From the NCBI RefSeq assembly GCF_030815955.1, contig NZ_JAUSXK010000001.1, positions 868,001-932,000 on the forward strand: DNA of 64,000 nucleotides, in the 5' to 3' direction. The translations under genes were made by a program, and so were the position numbers. The notes below the pieces were generated by a model, which made no database searches, was not told the DNA's origin, and saw nothing but the letters and a program-made list of their open reading frames with translations. This document shows positions 25,539 to 34,556 of this stretch, in pieces. Position 1 is the first letter of the stretch. The number at the start of each line of letters is the position of its first letter. Source of the DNA: Microbacterium murale. GTDB taxonomy: Bacteria > Actinomycetota > Actinomycetes > Actinomycetales > Microbacteriaceae.

Positions 25539-26357
25539 TCACGCCCAAGTGACCTCGGCGACGGCGAGGACGATGTCCTCGCCGTCCAGCGCGGTGACCT
25601 TCGTGACAGCGCCCTCGGTGCGCCCGGCGAAACGAAGGGGACGGTCGACCAGCACGGGCGCTATCGCTCGCACGTCCAGCGCACGGGCGAGACGGCCGGG
25701 CGAATGCCGCCGTGCGGCATCCATCAGCAGGATGCGCGTGAGCGGACCGTGCACGAGCAAGCCCTCCAGGCCCTCCACATCACGCGCCCATGCGCGGTCG
25801 TAGTGGATGAGGTGCGTGTTGAACGTCAACGCGGAGAAGCGGAAGAGCTGTCGCGCGTCGAGCGCGACCTCGTCGATCCACTCGGCGGATGCCGCGGCAT
25901 CCGGATCGTTCTTCGGCGGCCTCACCGGTGCATCAGGGTCGGCGTTCTCGAGGAAGACGTCGTGCCACACGCTGCGGATCGCGACCTCGTCGTCGACCCG
26001 GTACTCGCGTTCGATGTCGACGAACGAGAGTCGTCCGCTCGATCCGGTCTTCTCCACCACGCTGCCCAGGCTCGTGAACTGCGTCACGTCGTCGCCGAGG
26101 GCGATGGGCCGGAGGAACTCGGTCGTCTCCCCCGCGTACATGCGACGCGGCAGATCGATCTCGGGCACCACTCCGTCACGCGCCGGCGTCCCGTCCGGGC
26201 GCAGATCGGCGAGTGCAGCGGCGAACGGGAAGTACACGCCCTCCCATGCGGGCGGAAGTGCGGAACCGGCTTCCCGCTGTCCTTCGTCCGCGGCGAACGT
26301 GCCGCGATACGCCTCGGCCTTCTCGACCGAGATGCACTCGGCGCGGACGACACTCAC
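25539..26357 (-). CDS. MaoC/FAS1-type acyl-CoA dehydratase (mesaconyl/itaconyl-CoA hydratase-like)
   Basis: Cytoplasmic double hot-dog hydratase of 272 residues. The N-terminal part has RRMYAGETTEFLRPIALGDDVTQFTSLGSVVEKTGSSGRLSFVDIEREYRVDDEVAIRSVWHDVFLE, and the C-terminal part carries LFRFSALTFNTHLIHYDRAWARDVEGLEGLLVHGPLTRILLMD, where the Asn-Thr-His and the HGP segment form the active site. This layout is that of mesaconyl-C4-CoA or itaconyl-CoA hydratases. It is the last gene of the operon with HMG-CoA reductase, HMG-CoA lyase and a CoA-transferase, and overlaps the transferase stop as ATGA. It could hydrate itaconyl-CoA, mesaconyl-CoA or 3-methylglutaconyl-CoA (the last yields HMG-CoA, substrate of the adjacent lyase); sequence alone does not decide. 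Confidence 0.85.
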   Translation of the reverse strand: MSVVRAECISVEKAEAYRGTFAADEGQREAGSALPPAWEGVYFPFAAALADLRPDGTPARDGVVPEIDLPRRMYAGETTEFLRPIALGDDVTQFTSLGSVVEKTGSSGRLSFVDIEREYRVDDEVAIRSVWHDVFLENADPDAPVRPPKNDPDAAASAEWIDEVALDARQLFRFSALTFNTHLIHYDRAWARDVEGLEGLLVHGPLTRILLMDAARRHSPGRLARALDVRAIAPVLVDRPLRFAGRTEGAVTKVTALDGEDIVLAVAEVTWA

Positions 26358-27583
26358 GGCAGCACTCCCGCCGCCCGAAGCTCGGCGATGCGCGCCGCGT
26401 CGTATCCGGCGAGATCCGACAGCACCTGATCGGCGTGCTCGGCGAAGCGATTGGCGGTTCGCGCCGGAGTCGCCGGAGTCGCGGAGAGTTTGATGGGCTG
26501 GCCGAACATCCGCAGCGTCCCGAGGCCGCCGTAGTCGGCCTCGACGATCATGTCCCGCTCTGCGGTGCCCGGATCGTCGACGACCTCGCCGATCGTCTTG
26601 ATCGCCGTCAGCGGCACGACATCGCCTGCCATCTCCTCCAGCTCGGACTTCGTGTGCCCGGCGAGCCAGTCGACCACGATCGGCTTGACCTTGCGCTCGT
26701 AGACCTCGGGATCCAGACGTTTGCGCATCGTGTCGATCTCCGGGTCGGACTTGACCTCCGGGGTGCCGAACAGATCGCAGGCCGCGTTCCAGAGTTTGTC
26801 GGTGTACGCACCGAAGAACACCTGTCCGTCCGCGCAGTCGAACAGCTCGTACGGCTTGACCCAGGAATGCTGGTTGCCGGCAGGCTGCGCCACCTTGCCG
26901 TCGACCGTGTAGTCGACCACCGCGGTCTCGGTGAGCGCCATGATGCTGTCGACCTGGGCGACGTCGACGAGCTGCCCCTCCCCCGTCGCCTCGGCATGGC
27001 GAAGCGCGGCAAGCGTGCCGATGACGGCGAACAGTGTTGCGGAGAGATCGCCTATCGTCACGCCGACGCGCACCGGCGGCTGCCCTGGATACCCGCTCAT
27101 CGACCAGAGCCCGCCGGCCGCCTGCGCGGTGTTGTCGAAGGCAGGACGGCGACTGCGCGAGCCCGTCTGGCCGTAGCCGGAGATCGCGGTGTAGACGAGC
27201 TTCGGGTTGATCTCGTGCAGCACGTCGTAGCCGACACCGAGCTTGGCCATGGTGCCTGGGCGGAAGTTCTCGACGAGCACGTCGGCGTTTCGCACCAGGT
27301 CCTTCAGGACCTCCTTGCCCTCGTCGCTCGCGAGGTCGAGGCCGACGCCGAGCTTGCCGCGGTTGTACTGGGCGTAGTACGCGCTGAACTCCTCATCGCC
27401 GTCGGTCAGGTACGGCGGGAATCCGCGCGACACATCGGGATCGCGCGGATTCTCGATCTTGATGACCGTGGCACCGAGGTCTGCGAGCATCTGTGCGGCA
27501 TAGGGACCTGCCAGCACACGCGAGAGATCCAGCACCGTGACGCCGTTGAGCGAACCGGGAGCGGGGAGTGTGGTGTCGATCAT
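26354..27583 (-). CDS. Type III (CaiB/BaiF) CoA-transferase in HMG-CoA operon
   Basis: CoA-transferase of 409 residues. Features are GVTVLDLSRVLAGPYAAQMLADLGATVIKIENPRDPD (14-50), AQYNRGKLGVGLDL (71-84), VLVENFRPGTMAKLG (102-116), and the catalytic Asp179 in GVTIGDLSATLF. This subgroup includes human SUGCT and bacterial enzymes that move CoA between succinyl-CoA and dicarboxylates such as glutarate, HMG or itaconate. The start MIDTTLPAPG at 27583 overlaps the HMG-CoA lyase stop as ATGA. In this operon it could activate free 3-hydroxy-3-methylglutarate or another branched dicarboxylate. It is closely similar in sequence and layout to the gene at 54760-56025, for example NQHSWVKPYELFDCADG against NQHPFVRPYELFACKDG. 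Confidence 0.88.
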   Translation of the reverse strand: MIDTTLPAPGSLNGVTVLDLSRVLAGPYAAQMLADLGATVIKIENPRDPDVSRGFPPYLTDGDEEFSAYYAQYNRGKLGVGLDLASDEGKEVLKDLVRNADVLVENFRPGTMAKLGVGYDVLHEINPKLVYTAISGYGQTGSRSRRPAFDNTAQAAGGLWSMSGYPGQPPVRVGVTIGDLSATLFAVIGTLAALRHAEATGEGQLVDVAQVDSIMALTETAVVDYTVDGKVAQPAGNQHSWVKPYELFDCADGQVFFGAYTDKLWNAACDLFGTPEVKSDPEIDTMRKRLDPEVYERKVKPIVVDWLAGHTKSELEEMAGDVVPLTAIKTIGEVVDDPGTAERDMIVEADYGGLGTLRMFGQPIKLSATPATPARTANRFAEHADQVLSDLAGYDAARIAELRAAGVLP

Positions 27584-28560
27584 GCGTGCGTCGCCTCCTG
27601 AGTGCGATTGTCGTTGCCTGCTCCGGCGGCGACGAGTGCGGCGGCGACGTTCGACGGCGCCTTGACGCCGCGCAAGCGAGACAGCCAGAGCGTCGTCGCG
27701 GCGAGAGCCGCGAGGTCGAGGCCGGTGTCGATGCCGAGGCCATGCAGCATCCACACGAGATCCTCTGTCGCGAGGTTACCGGTCGCGCCCTTCGCATATG
27801 GGCATCGGCCGAGACCCCCCACCGATGAGTCGAACTCGGCGATGCCGAGGCGAAGAGCCGCGAGCACGTTCGCCAGCGACTGCCCGTAGGTGTCGTGCAG
27901 GTGCAGCGCGACGTTTCCGACCGGCACGCCGGCAGCCAGGGTCTCCTCCACGACGCGGGTCGTGAGACCTGGAGTCGCGACGCCGATCGTGTCGCCGAGA
28001 GCGACCGTGCGGGATCCGGCCTGATGCAGCGCCGATGCGGTTTCGACGACGACGGACGTGTCGACCTGTCCCTCCCACGGGTCGCCGAACGCCATCGACA
28101 CATACCCGCGCACGGGGATGCCGTCGGCGGTCGCAGCCGCGATCACTTCGATCGCCCGATCGATCGCACCTGCGCGAGTGTTGTTGAGATTGGCCTTGGC
28201 GAACGACTCGGTGGCGCTGACGACGACGGCCACTTCGCGGATGCCGGAGTCGATCGCCCGCTGCAGGCCCTTCAGATTCGGCACGAGAGCGACCGCGCGG
28301 GCTCCGGACGGAATGTCGACGGACGCCACGACCTCTGCCGCATCGGCGAGCTGCGGAATCCAGGCCGGCGGCACGAAGCTCGTGATCTCGAGGTTGCGGG
28401 TTCCCGCCGCGAACAGGCGACGGCACAGTTCAGCCTTGACCGCTGCGGGGATGATGTCGGCCTCGGCCTGCAGACCGTCGCGGGGCCCCACCTCGTACAC
28501 GGTGACGCGCTGGGGCAAGCCGGGCTCCGATTGCACACGCGGTGCCCCGGTGACGGTCAT
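27580..28560 (-). CDS. mvaB: Hydroxymethylglutaryl-CoA lyase
   Basis: TIM-barrel lyase of 326 residues cleaving HMG-CoA to acetyl-CoA and acetoacetate. The N-terminal metal and substrate motif VGPRDGLQAEADIIP (about 25-39) carries the catalytic Arg-Asp pair. Also visible are EITSFVPPAWIPQLADA, the metal His pair in VALHLHDTYGQSLANVL, and the C-terminal signature GGLGRCPYAKGATGNLATEDLVWMLHGLG with the loop Cys. The C-terminal extension beyond LHGLG is short and variable. A citramalyl-CoA lyase activity is conceivable because the hydratase and CoA-transferase beside it resemble itaconate enzymes, but the adjacent HMG-CoA reductase favours HMG-CoA. It overlaps both neighbours by 4 bases. Confidence 0.9.
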   Translation of the reverse strand: MTVTGAPRVQSEPGLPQRVTVYEVGPRDGLQAEADIIPAAVKAELCRRLFAAGTRNLEITSFVPPAWIPQLADAAEVVASVDIPSGARAVALVPNLKGLQRAIDSGIREVAVVVSATESFAKANLNNTRAGAIDRAIEVIAAATADGIPVRGYVSMAFGDPWEGQVDTSVVVETASALHQAGSRTVALGDTIGVATPGLTTRVVEETLAAGVPVGNVALHLHDTYGQSLANVLAALRLGIAEFDSSVGGLGRCPYAKGATGNLATEDLVWMLHGLGIDTGLDLAALAATTLWLSRLRGVKAPSNVAAALVAAGAGNDNRTQEATHA

Positions 28561-29828
28561 CGTGCGGCTCGCAGTTCGGTCAGCACCTCGCGTGCATACT
28601 CGACCCGGATGCGGCGATCGGCCACGATGCGCGCGGCGACGGCGCCGATCTCATCGACCTCGGCGCCGGCGCTCGCGGCGATCGTGCGCGCGTGCAGCGT
28701 CATGTGCCCTCGTTGGATGCCCTCCGCGGCGAGAGCACGGCACGCCGCGAGGTTCTGGGCGAGGCCGACCGCGGCGATCACGCTCGCCAGCTCCCTGGCG
28801 GTTCCCACGCCGAGCATCTTCACCGCGGCCTGCGCGGTCGGGTGCGCGCGCGTGGCGCCACCGACGAGGCCGACCGCGAGCGGCACCTCGAGGGTGCCGA
28901 CGAGGTTGCCGTCGGCGTCCTTCTCGAACTGCGACAGCGCCGAGTACTGCCCGGACCGCGCCGCATGCGAGTGGCATCCGGATTCGACGGCTCTGGTGTC
29001 GTTGCCAGTGGCCAGTACGACGGCGGTGATGCCGTTCATGATGCCCTTGTTGTGGGTCGCCGCACGATACGGGTCTGCCTCGGCGAACGCGCTCGCCGCG
29101 ACGATGTCATCGACGACCTGCGGGCCACCCAGAAGCTCGGCGTCGAACACGGCACGCGCGCGCGTGACGCGCAGCTCGGCCTTGTTCGTGAGGATGCGCA
29201 GCAGGGTGCGGCTGCCGGCGATCTCCGCGATGCGAGGAGCGATCGCCTCGGCCATGGTGTTGACGGCGTTGGCCCCCATCGCGTCGCGGACATCGACGTG
29301 CAGGTGCAGGATGACCTGGATGCCGACACGGGTGGGCAGCACGCGGACGGAGATGTCGAACGCTCCCCCGCCGAGGGAGACGAGCACCGGGTCCTGCTCG
29401 TTGGCGAGCGCGAGCAGCTCATCCTTCGCCTCGAGCAGGGCGAAGCGTGCGCCGTGCGGATCGACGGAGTCGAGCACCTGGATCTGCGCGATCATGACGT
29501 CGCCCATGTACGAAGTGGTGAAGCCGCCGTGCCCTCGCGCGATGCGTGCCGCGTTCGAGGCGGCCGCGACAACGCTGGGTTCCTCCGTGGCCATCGGGAT
29601 GAGCCGGTCCTGGCCGTCGATGGTGAAGTTCGTCGCGACGCCGACCGGGATCGAGAGCAGTCCCACGACGTTCTCGATCATGTGGTCGGCCTGGGCGACA
29701 GTCAGTCCGTCCTCGGGGCGGAGCGCATCGAGATCGGACGGTTCGATGCCCGCCCCCTCGGCGACGAGGACGAGTCGCTCAGCGGGGGCGTGATCTCGCA
29801 GTCCTGCGATGCGGCTGTTGATCGGCAC
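28557..29828 (-). CDS. mvaA: Class II (degradative-type) hydroxymethylglutaryl-CoA reductase
   Basis: Soluble oxidoreductase of 423 residues that interconverts mevalonate and HMG-CoA. The catalytic residues line up with Pseudomonas mevalonii HMGR: Glu83 in TEEPSVVAAASNAARIA, Lys261 in ATHNKGIMNGI, Asp277 in ATGNDTRAVESG and His375 in GIQRGHMTLHAR. The cofactor segment VDVRDAMGANAVNTMAEAI is present, as is the C-terminal flap after the catalytic His. No membrane domain is present. The GTG start has GAGGAG 6 bases upstream. As first gene of an operon with HMG-CoA lyase and no mevalonate kinase, it most likely oxidises mevalonate for growth rather than making isoprenoids. Confidence 0.92.
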   Translation of the reverse strand: MPINSRIAGLRDHAPAERLVLVAEGAGIEPSDLDALRPEDGLTVAQADHMIENVVGLLSIPVGVATNFTIDGQDRLIPMATEEPSVVAAASNAARIARGHGGFTTSYMGDVMIAQIQVLDSVDPHGARFALLEAKDELLALANEQDPVLVSLGGGAFDISVRVLPTRVGIQVILHLHVDVRDAMGANAVNTMAEAIAPRIAEIAGSRTLLRILTNKAELRVTRARAVFDAELLGGPQVVDDIVAASAFAEADPYRAATHNKGIMNGITAVVLATGNDTRAVESGCHSHAARSGQYSALSQFEKDADGNLVGTLEVPLAVGLVGGATRAHPTAQAAVKMLGVGTARELASVIAAVGLAQNLAACRALAAEGIQRGHMTLHARTIAASAGAEVDEIGAVAARIVADRRIRVEYAREVLTELRAAR

Positions 29829-29849
29829 GTGGTTCTCCTCGGTCAGTCT

Positions 29850-29863
29850 CTGCGGGCCCGCAG
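29850..29863. promoter_or_regulatory. 14-base palindrome upstream of HMG-CoA reductase gene
   Basis: CTGCGGGCCCGCAG is a perfect palindrome 22-35 bases before the reductase start codon, within the 165-base gap after the M17 peptidase gene. Its position in the leader fits an operator or an mRNA hairpin just above the ribosome site. No regulator gene is adjacent to this operon, so the binding factor is unknown. The rest of the gap shows nothing else clear. Confidence 0.4.
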
Positions 29864-29993
29864 ATTCGCCGGTCGCATCGATGTCAGACTACGAACGCCG
29901 CCACCGGGGTTGTATGTGCACGTCGTCCACCACTGACGGAGATCTCTGTATGGTCGGCCCACTCGCTTCTGTCCGGCTCCGGAGTCGACCAGA

Positions 29994-31496
29994 TCATCTC
30001 GTCATCGAGAGGGCGAGTTCCACGATCGTCCGCACCGGCACCCCTGTACCGCCGACGACGGTATGGCCGTACGGGGAATCGGAGTTGTAAGCGGGCCCGG
30101 CGATGTCGAGGTGTGCCCATTCGACGCCATCCCTCACGAATTCGCGCAGGAATGCCGCGGCGGCCAGCATCCCTCCCGCCGGAGCACCGGCGTTCTTGAG
30201 ATCAGCCGTGTGCGAATCGAAGTACCCGATCATCTCTTCGGGGATCGGCATCGCCCACATCGGTTCTCCGGCGGATTCGGCCGCTGTCGTGACCCGCTCC
30301 CTTGCCGACTGCGTGCCCATGACACCGGACGTGCGGCGCCCGAGAGCCGCGACCTGCGCACCGGTGAGCGTGGCGATGTCCACGAGGAGGTCAGGGTCTT
30401 CTTCCTGGGCTGCGACGAGCGCGTCCGCGAGCACGAGACGGCCCTCGGCGTCCGTGTTCGTCACTTCGACGGTCTTGCCACCGTGGATGCGCAGTACATC
30501 CGCGGGGCGGACGGCCGATCCCGATGGCATGTTCTCGGCGAGCGCGAGCCACGCCGTGACGCGGAGTGGAAGCCTGAGCCGAGCGATCGCGAACAGGGAC
30601 TGGACCGCGGCCGCTGCGCCGGCCATGTCCGACTTCATGTTCTCCATCCTCGCGGCGGGCTTGAGCGAGATCCCGCCGGAATCGAAGGTGATGCCCTTGC
30701 CGACCAGGGAGAGGAGAGGCGCGGACGCGGCCGGCCCGTACGAGACCTTGACGAGGCGCGGGCCGCGCGCCGATCCTCGTCCGACGCCGAGCAGTCCGCC
30801 GAAGCCGCGCTCCTCCAGTTCCGCTTCATCGATGACCTCGACGTTGACCCTGTCCTTCAGGTCATCGACGAGCGCCTGACTGACGACGGCATCTGCGAAG
30901 GACTCCGGGAAGAGGTCCGACGGCGGTCGATTGACGAGGTCGCGCGTGGCGGCGACCGCCGCGGCGATGACTGCGGCCCTCTCGAGAGCCGGTCGGACGG
31001 CTTCGGCAGCGGAGATGGCGAGCGTGGCCGGAATCGTCCTGCCTGACGCATCGGATTGATAGGCGGTGTACCGATAGGCACCGAGCAGGGCTCCGGTCGC
31101 CACCGTCTCGGCGTCCTCGGCGTCACCAACCGGAAAGGCGAGAGCCACGGAGTCGACAGCGTTGAGGGAGCGAAGCGCCGATCCGGCTGCACGGCGCAGA
31201 AGATTGCGGAAGTCAGCACCCTGACTCGCCCCACCGGTGTCGCCGAGTCCGACGAAGAGCACTGAGGTCGCCGAGACTCCGGGTGGAGCGGGGATGCGGG
31301 CGGTGGCCTCCCGCTTCGCCCTGTGCCCGACCGCCAGCGCAGCCTCCCGCAGCGAGCGTTGCGCGGCCTCCGCGAGCAACGGCGCGCGCACCTCGATCGA
31401 GTCCGCACGATTCTCGAGCGCGACGACGAGGACATCGACCACGAGTTCTGCGGGATCCCCGGGTTCGAGAAGGATTCGAGGCAGCGTCGTGGTCAT
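29994..31496 (-). CDS. M17 family leucyl aminopeptidase
   Basis: Cytoplasmic two-zinc aminopeptidase of 500 residues. The N-terminal macro-like domain spans about 1-165. The catalytic domain shows GKGITFDSGGISLKP with zinc ligands Lys267 and Asp272 and catalytic Lys279, MENMKSDMAGAAAAV with Asp290, and NTDAEGRLVLADAL with Asp349, Glu351 and the catalytic Arg353. It removes N-terminal residues from short peptides. It is the last gene of the peptide operon and overlaps the M14 peptidase stop as ATGA (start 31496). Together with the upstream importer it would complete peptide breakdown to amino acids. The length is typical of PepA. Confidence 0.92.
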   Translation of the reverse strand: MTTTLPRILLEPGDPAELVVDVLVVALENRADSIEVRAPLLAEAAQRSLREAALAVGHRAKREATARIPAPPGVSATSVLFVGLGDTGGASQGADFRNLLRRAAGSALRSLNAVDSVALAFPVGDAEDAETVATGALLGAYRYTAYQSDASGRTIPATLAISAAEAVRPALERAAVIAAAVAATRDLVNRPPSDLFPESFADAVVSQALVDDLKDRVNVEVIDEAELEERGFGGLLGVGRGSARGPRLVKVSYGPAASAPLLSLVGKGITFDSGGISLKPAARMENMKSDMAGAAAAVQSLFAIARLRLPLRVTAWLALAENMPSGSAVRPADVLRIHGGKTVEVTNTDAEGRLVLADALVAAQEEDPDLLVDIATLTGAQVAALGRRTSGVMGTQSARERVTTAAESAGEPMWAMPIPEEMIGYFDSHTADLKNAGAPAGGMLAAAAFLREFVRDGVEWAHLDIAGPAYNSDSPYGHTVVGGTGVPVRTIVELALSMTR

Positions 31497-32926
31497 GATG
31501 CGTCGGATGCGTCGAGGTACGGCGCGTGAGCGACCAGTCCGAGAATCGCGCCGTACTGCACGCCGACGACGTCTTTGACGGGAATCCCCTGTGCCTGCTC
31601 GTCTATCAGCCGCTGCTCCAGCCACCCGCTCCATTCGCGCTCGAGTTCCCGCGCGGCGTGCCTCACGAGCAGTCCGGCGGATCCTGCCGTGACCTCCGCC
31701 TTCAATGCGCGGCGCAGAGCACCCCCGAACCGCAACCGGTACATCCAGACGACCGACATGGGACGCTCCGCGACCGAGGCGGTGCGCTGATTCTCCTTCA
31801 TGGCGGATCGCGCGATCATCAGCTCGCCCGCCCTCGTCATGCCGGGGACGAAGACCCTGGCGCTGCGCAGGAACGGCGAGTTCAACGTCAGGTGCGGCTC
31901 GACTTCGGCCAGAAGTGCGCTCAACCGTGTTCCCGTCTCCCTCAGTGCCTCTCCCGCCTCCTGGAGCAGCGCGGCATAGCTCGACGTCGACGGGCTCGTG
32001 TCGTCGGCTCCGAAGGTGCGCCAGATCGGCAGTTCGGCGATCAGGGAGACGGTGCCGTGCTTTCGGGCGTAACTCGTGGACGACTGACCTGCGGCGCCGG
32101 TGGGGACCGGATCCAGTCCGTTCGCCTCACGCCACTCGTACACGTCCTGAGACGTGCCCGACTCGAAGATCGCCGGAGCCAGCTCAGTGAAGTGCGCGGC
32201 TTCCGGCTCGCCCCTGTGCAGCGGGATGCCGAGTTCAGCGGGCAGACGATGCAGCAGGGGCACGAGTTCGCTGATCGGCTCCGAGACATAGAAGTATGCG
32301 CCGCCGCTCTCTGAGTTGTGGAGCGGTACGTAGAAGTCGGGGCGGATCTCGTCGATCACGCGCTGCAGCGCCTGGGTCTCAGGGAGCATCGCGTCGAAGT
32401 ACTTCGACTTGTAGTTGATCGGGAATGTCCATTCCACCTGCTCGTCACCGGGCGGACGGTAGAAGTGCCGGAAGTACGTCTCACTGTCGGAGGGGTTGTC
32501 GAACCACCCCTCGTTGAGCCGCATGCCGTCAGGATCCACGCACGGGATGAAGTGCCAGACGGTGTCCAGTCGCTCTCGCAACGAGGCGTCGCCGAGCAGA
32601 TCGCGCAGCAGCAGGATGATCGTGTGAGAGCCGATCGGCTCATTCGGATGCACTCCGCCCACCACGAGGCAGCGCTTCGAAGGCGCATCCAGGGGTCCGG
32701 CTTCGTCGGCGCTGCGCAGAGCGACCGTGTACATCGTGATCGGTTCCCCAAGGCGTGACGTCCCGATCCGCTCCGCCGATACCAGCCCGGGGAACTCTCG
32801 CGCGATCTCCTCGATCTGCTCGAGAAGCTCGTCCACGCCGGGGTAGCCCGCGAAGTCCGGAAGTGCCGCCGCCCTTTCCACGATCTCGTCGTCCGTCACG
32901 AGCTGCAGGCTCTTGATTCTGGTCAT
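31493..32926 (-). CDS. M14 family zinc carboxypeptidase-like protein
   Basis: Metallopeptidase of 477 residues without a signal peptide. Zinc ligands are His93 and Glu96 in GGVHPNEPIGSHT and His203 in PLHNSESGGAYFY. The CVDPDGMRLNEGW segment (129-141) and the candidate catalytic Glu298 in SLIAELPIW complete the M14 pattern. A C-terminal region of about 150 residues without recognised domain follows, rich in helices. Cytoplasmic M14 relatives in peptide operons act on imported peptides or modified amino acids. It overlaps the double-ATPase gene and the M17 peptidase gene by 4 bases each, so all three are co-translated. Confidence 0.85.
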   Translation of the reverse strand: MTRIKSLQLVTDDEIVERAAALPDFAGYPGVDELLEQIEEIAREFPGLVSAERIGTSRLGEPITMYTVALRSADEAGPLDAPSKRCLVVGGVHPNEPIGSHTIILLLRDLLGDASLRERLDTVWHFIPCVDPDGMRLNEGWFDNPSDSETYFRHFYRPPGDEQVEWTFPINYKSKYFDAMLPETQALQRVIDEIRPDFYVPLHNSESGGAYFYVSEPISELVPLLHRLPAELGIPLHRGEPEAAHFTELAPAIFESGTSQDVYEWREANGLDPVPTGAAGQSSTSYARKHGTVSLIAELPIWRTFGADDTSPSTSSYAALLQEAGEALRETGTRLSALLAEVEPHLTLNSPFLRSARVFVPGMTRAGELMIARSAMKENQRTASVAERPMSVVWMYRLRFGGALRRALKAEVTAGSAGLLVRHAARELEREWSGWLEQRLIDEQAQGIPVKDVVGVQYGAILGLVAHAPYLDASDAS

Positions 32927-34556
32927 ACCCTTACTCGTTCTTCCCTTCGCTTGCGCTGCTGATCGGGGTCCGGCACCGGAGCGGCGTCCAGGAGGCGCCT
33001 GGTGTAGTCCTCCTGCGGATGCAGAAGGATCTGATGGCGCGTGCCCTGCTCGACGATGCGCGCATTGCTCATGACCACGATCCGGTCCGCGAGGCTGTCG
33101 ACCACCGCGAGGTCGTGGCTGATGAACAGACACGCGAACTGCAGTTCCTTCTGCAGCGTCCGGAAGAGGTCGAGCACTGTGGCCTGAACCGAGACGTCCA
33201 GCGCGGACGTCGGCTCGTCCGCGATCAGCAGGACGGGATCGAGGGCGAGAGCTCGAGCGATCGCCACCCGTTGCCGCTGCCCGCCGGAGAGCTCGTGAGC
33301 GTACCGCGTCGCCCACGAACGGGAGAGGCCGACAGCATCCAGCAGATCATCGGTCCGCTTCTTGAGCGCATTCCCCCTCATGCCGCGATGGACGCGGAGG
33401 GGCTCGCCGATCGACTCGCCCATCGTCCACCTCGGATCCAGGGCGCCCATCGGATTCTGGAAGACGACACCGATCCTCTTCTTCAGGTCGATCCGCTGCC
33501 TCCGGCCGGCGTTCACCGCGTCGACTCCGTCGACGACGATCGTCCCGCTCTTCACCGGTGCGAGCCCGGTGATGGCCTTGCCGATGGTCGACTTGCCCGA
33601 ACCGGATTCACCGACGAGGGCCACGACCTCGCCTCGGGCGACGGTGAGGCTCGCACCGGACACCGCCGTCACGGACTGGAACCGCTGCCTGTACTCGACC
33701 GTGAGGTCATCGAGGGCGAGGACGGCGTCCGTTCCGGCCGCTGATGCACGGTCGGCCACGTCGAGTCTGGGCACGGACTGCAGCAGCTTCCTGGTGTAGG
33801 CGGCCTCCGGTTCGGCGAACAGGCGCTCGACTCGCTGAGTCTCCTCTATCTGACCGTTCCTCATCACCACGACACGATCGGCCACGTCGGCGACGACGCC
33901 CATATCGTGCGTGATGACGAGTACGGCTGTGCCCGCCTTCTGACGCACACGCGTCAGAAGATCGAGGATCTCCCTTTGCACCGTCACGTCGAGGGCGGTC
34001 GTCGGCTCGTCGGCGATGAGTATCTCCGGGTCGCAGGCGAGCGCCATGGCGATCACGACGCGCTGCGCCTGGCCGCCGGACAGCTGATGCGGATACGAGC
34101 GGACGCGCTTGTGCGGTTCACGCAGCTCGACAGCGGTGAGCAGCTCGATCGTCCTTCGCCTGCGCTCCTGGGCATTCAGCTCCGGGAAGTGCCTGCGCAG
34201 GACTTCTCTGATCTGGAATCCGATCGTGAACACCGGGTCGAGCGCACCGAACGGATCCTGGAAGATCATCGCGATGCGTCTGCCCCTGATGCCTTCCAGC
34301 CCCTTCCCGTCCGGCGTCAGCAGTTCGTCGCCGGCGAGCCGGATGCTGCCGGTGACGTGCGCGTTGCCCGGCAGCAGGCCCAGAACGCTCATCGCGGTGA
34401 CGGACTTGCCCGAACCGGACTCGCCGACGACGGCGACGATCTCGCTCTCGAAGATCTCGAACGAGATGCCGTTGACAGCGCGGACCGTGTCTCTCCCCGC
34501 CGAGAGCGGAAGTCGACCGACAGTTCATCGACGGCGAGCAGAGGCACGGCGCTCAT
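32923..34556 (-). pseudogene. Double-ATPase (DppD-DppF fusion) gene with a frameshift before the first Walker A
   Basis: The gene should encode two fused ABC ATPases for the adjacent importer. Reading starts at ATG 34556 with GGAGGAG just upstream (MSAVPLLAVDELSVDFRSRRG), but after about 22 codons the frame runs into junk and stops. From the C-run at 34495-34498 on, a different frame carries DTVRAVNGISFEIFES, Walker A GESGSGKS, Q-loop MIFQDPFGALDP, LSGGQAQRVVIAMALA, ADEPTTALD and the entire second ATPase with GESGSGKSTIGK, LSGGQRQRVAIARALAL and ADEPTSALD. One extra G in that run restores a continuous frame. The downstream frame has no start codon before ATG 34392, which lies after the first Walker A. 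It is either a true mutation or a homopolymer sequencing error. Confidence 0.85.

Noticed and set aside
27895..29793. A 632-codon plus-strand frame opposite the HMG-CoA genes.
   Set aside because: It is the shadow of high-GC coding on the minus strand, with no domain and Arg/Ser-rich composition.
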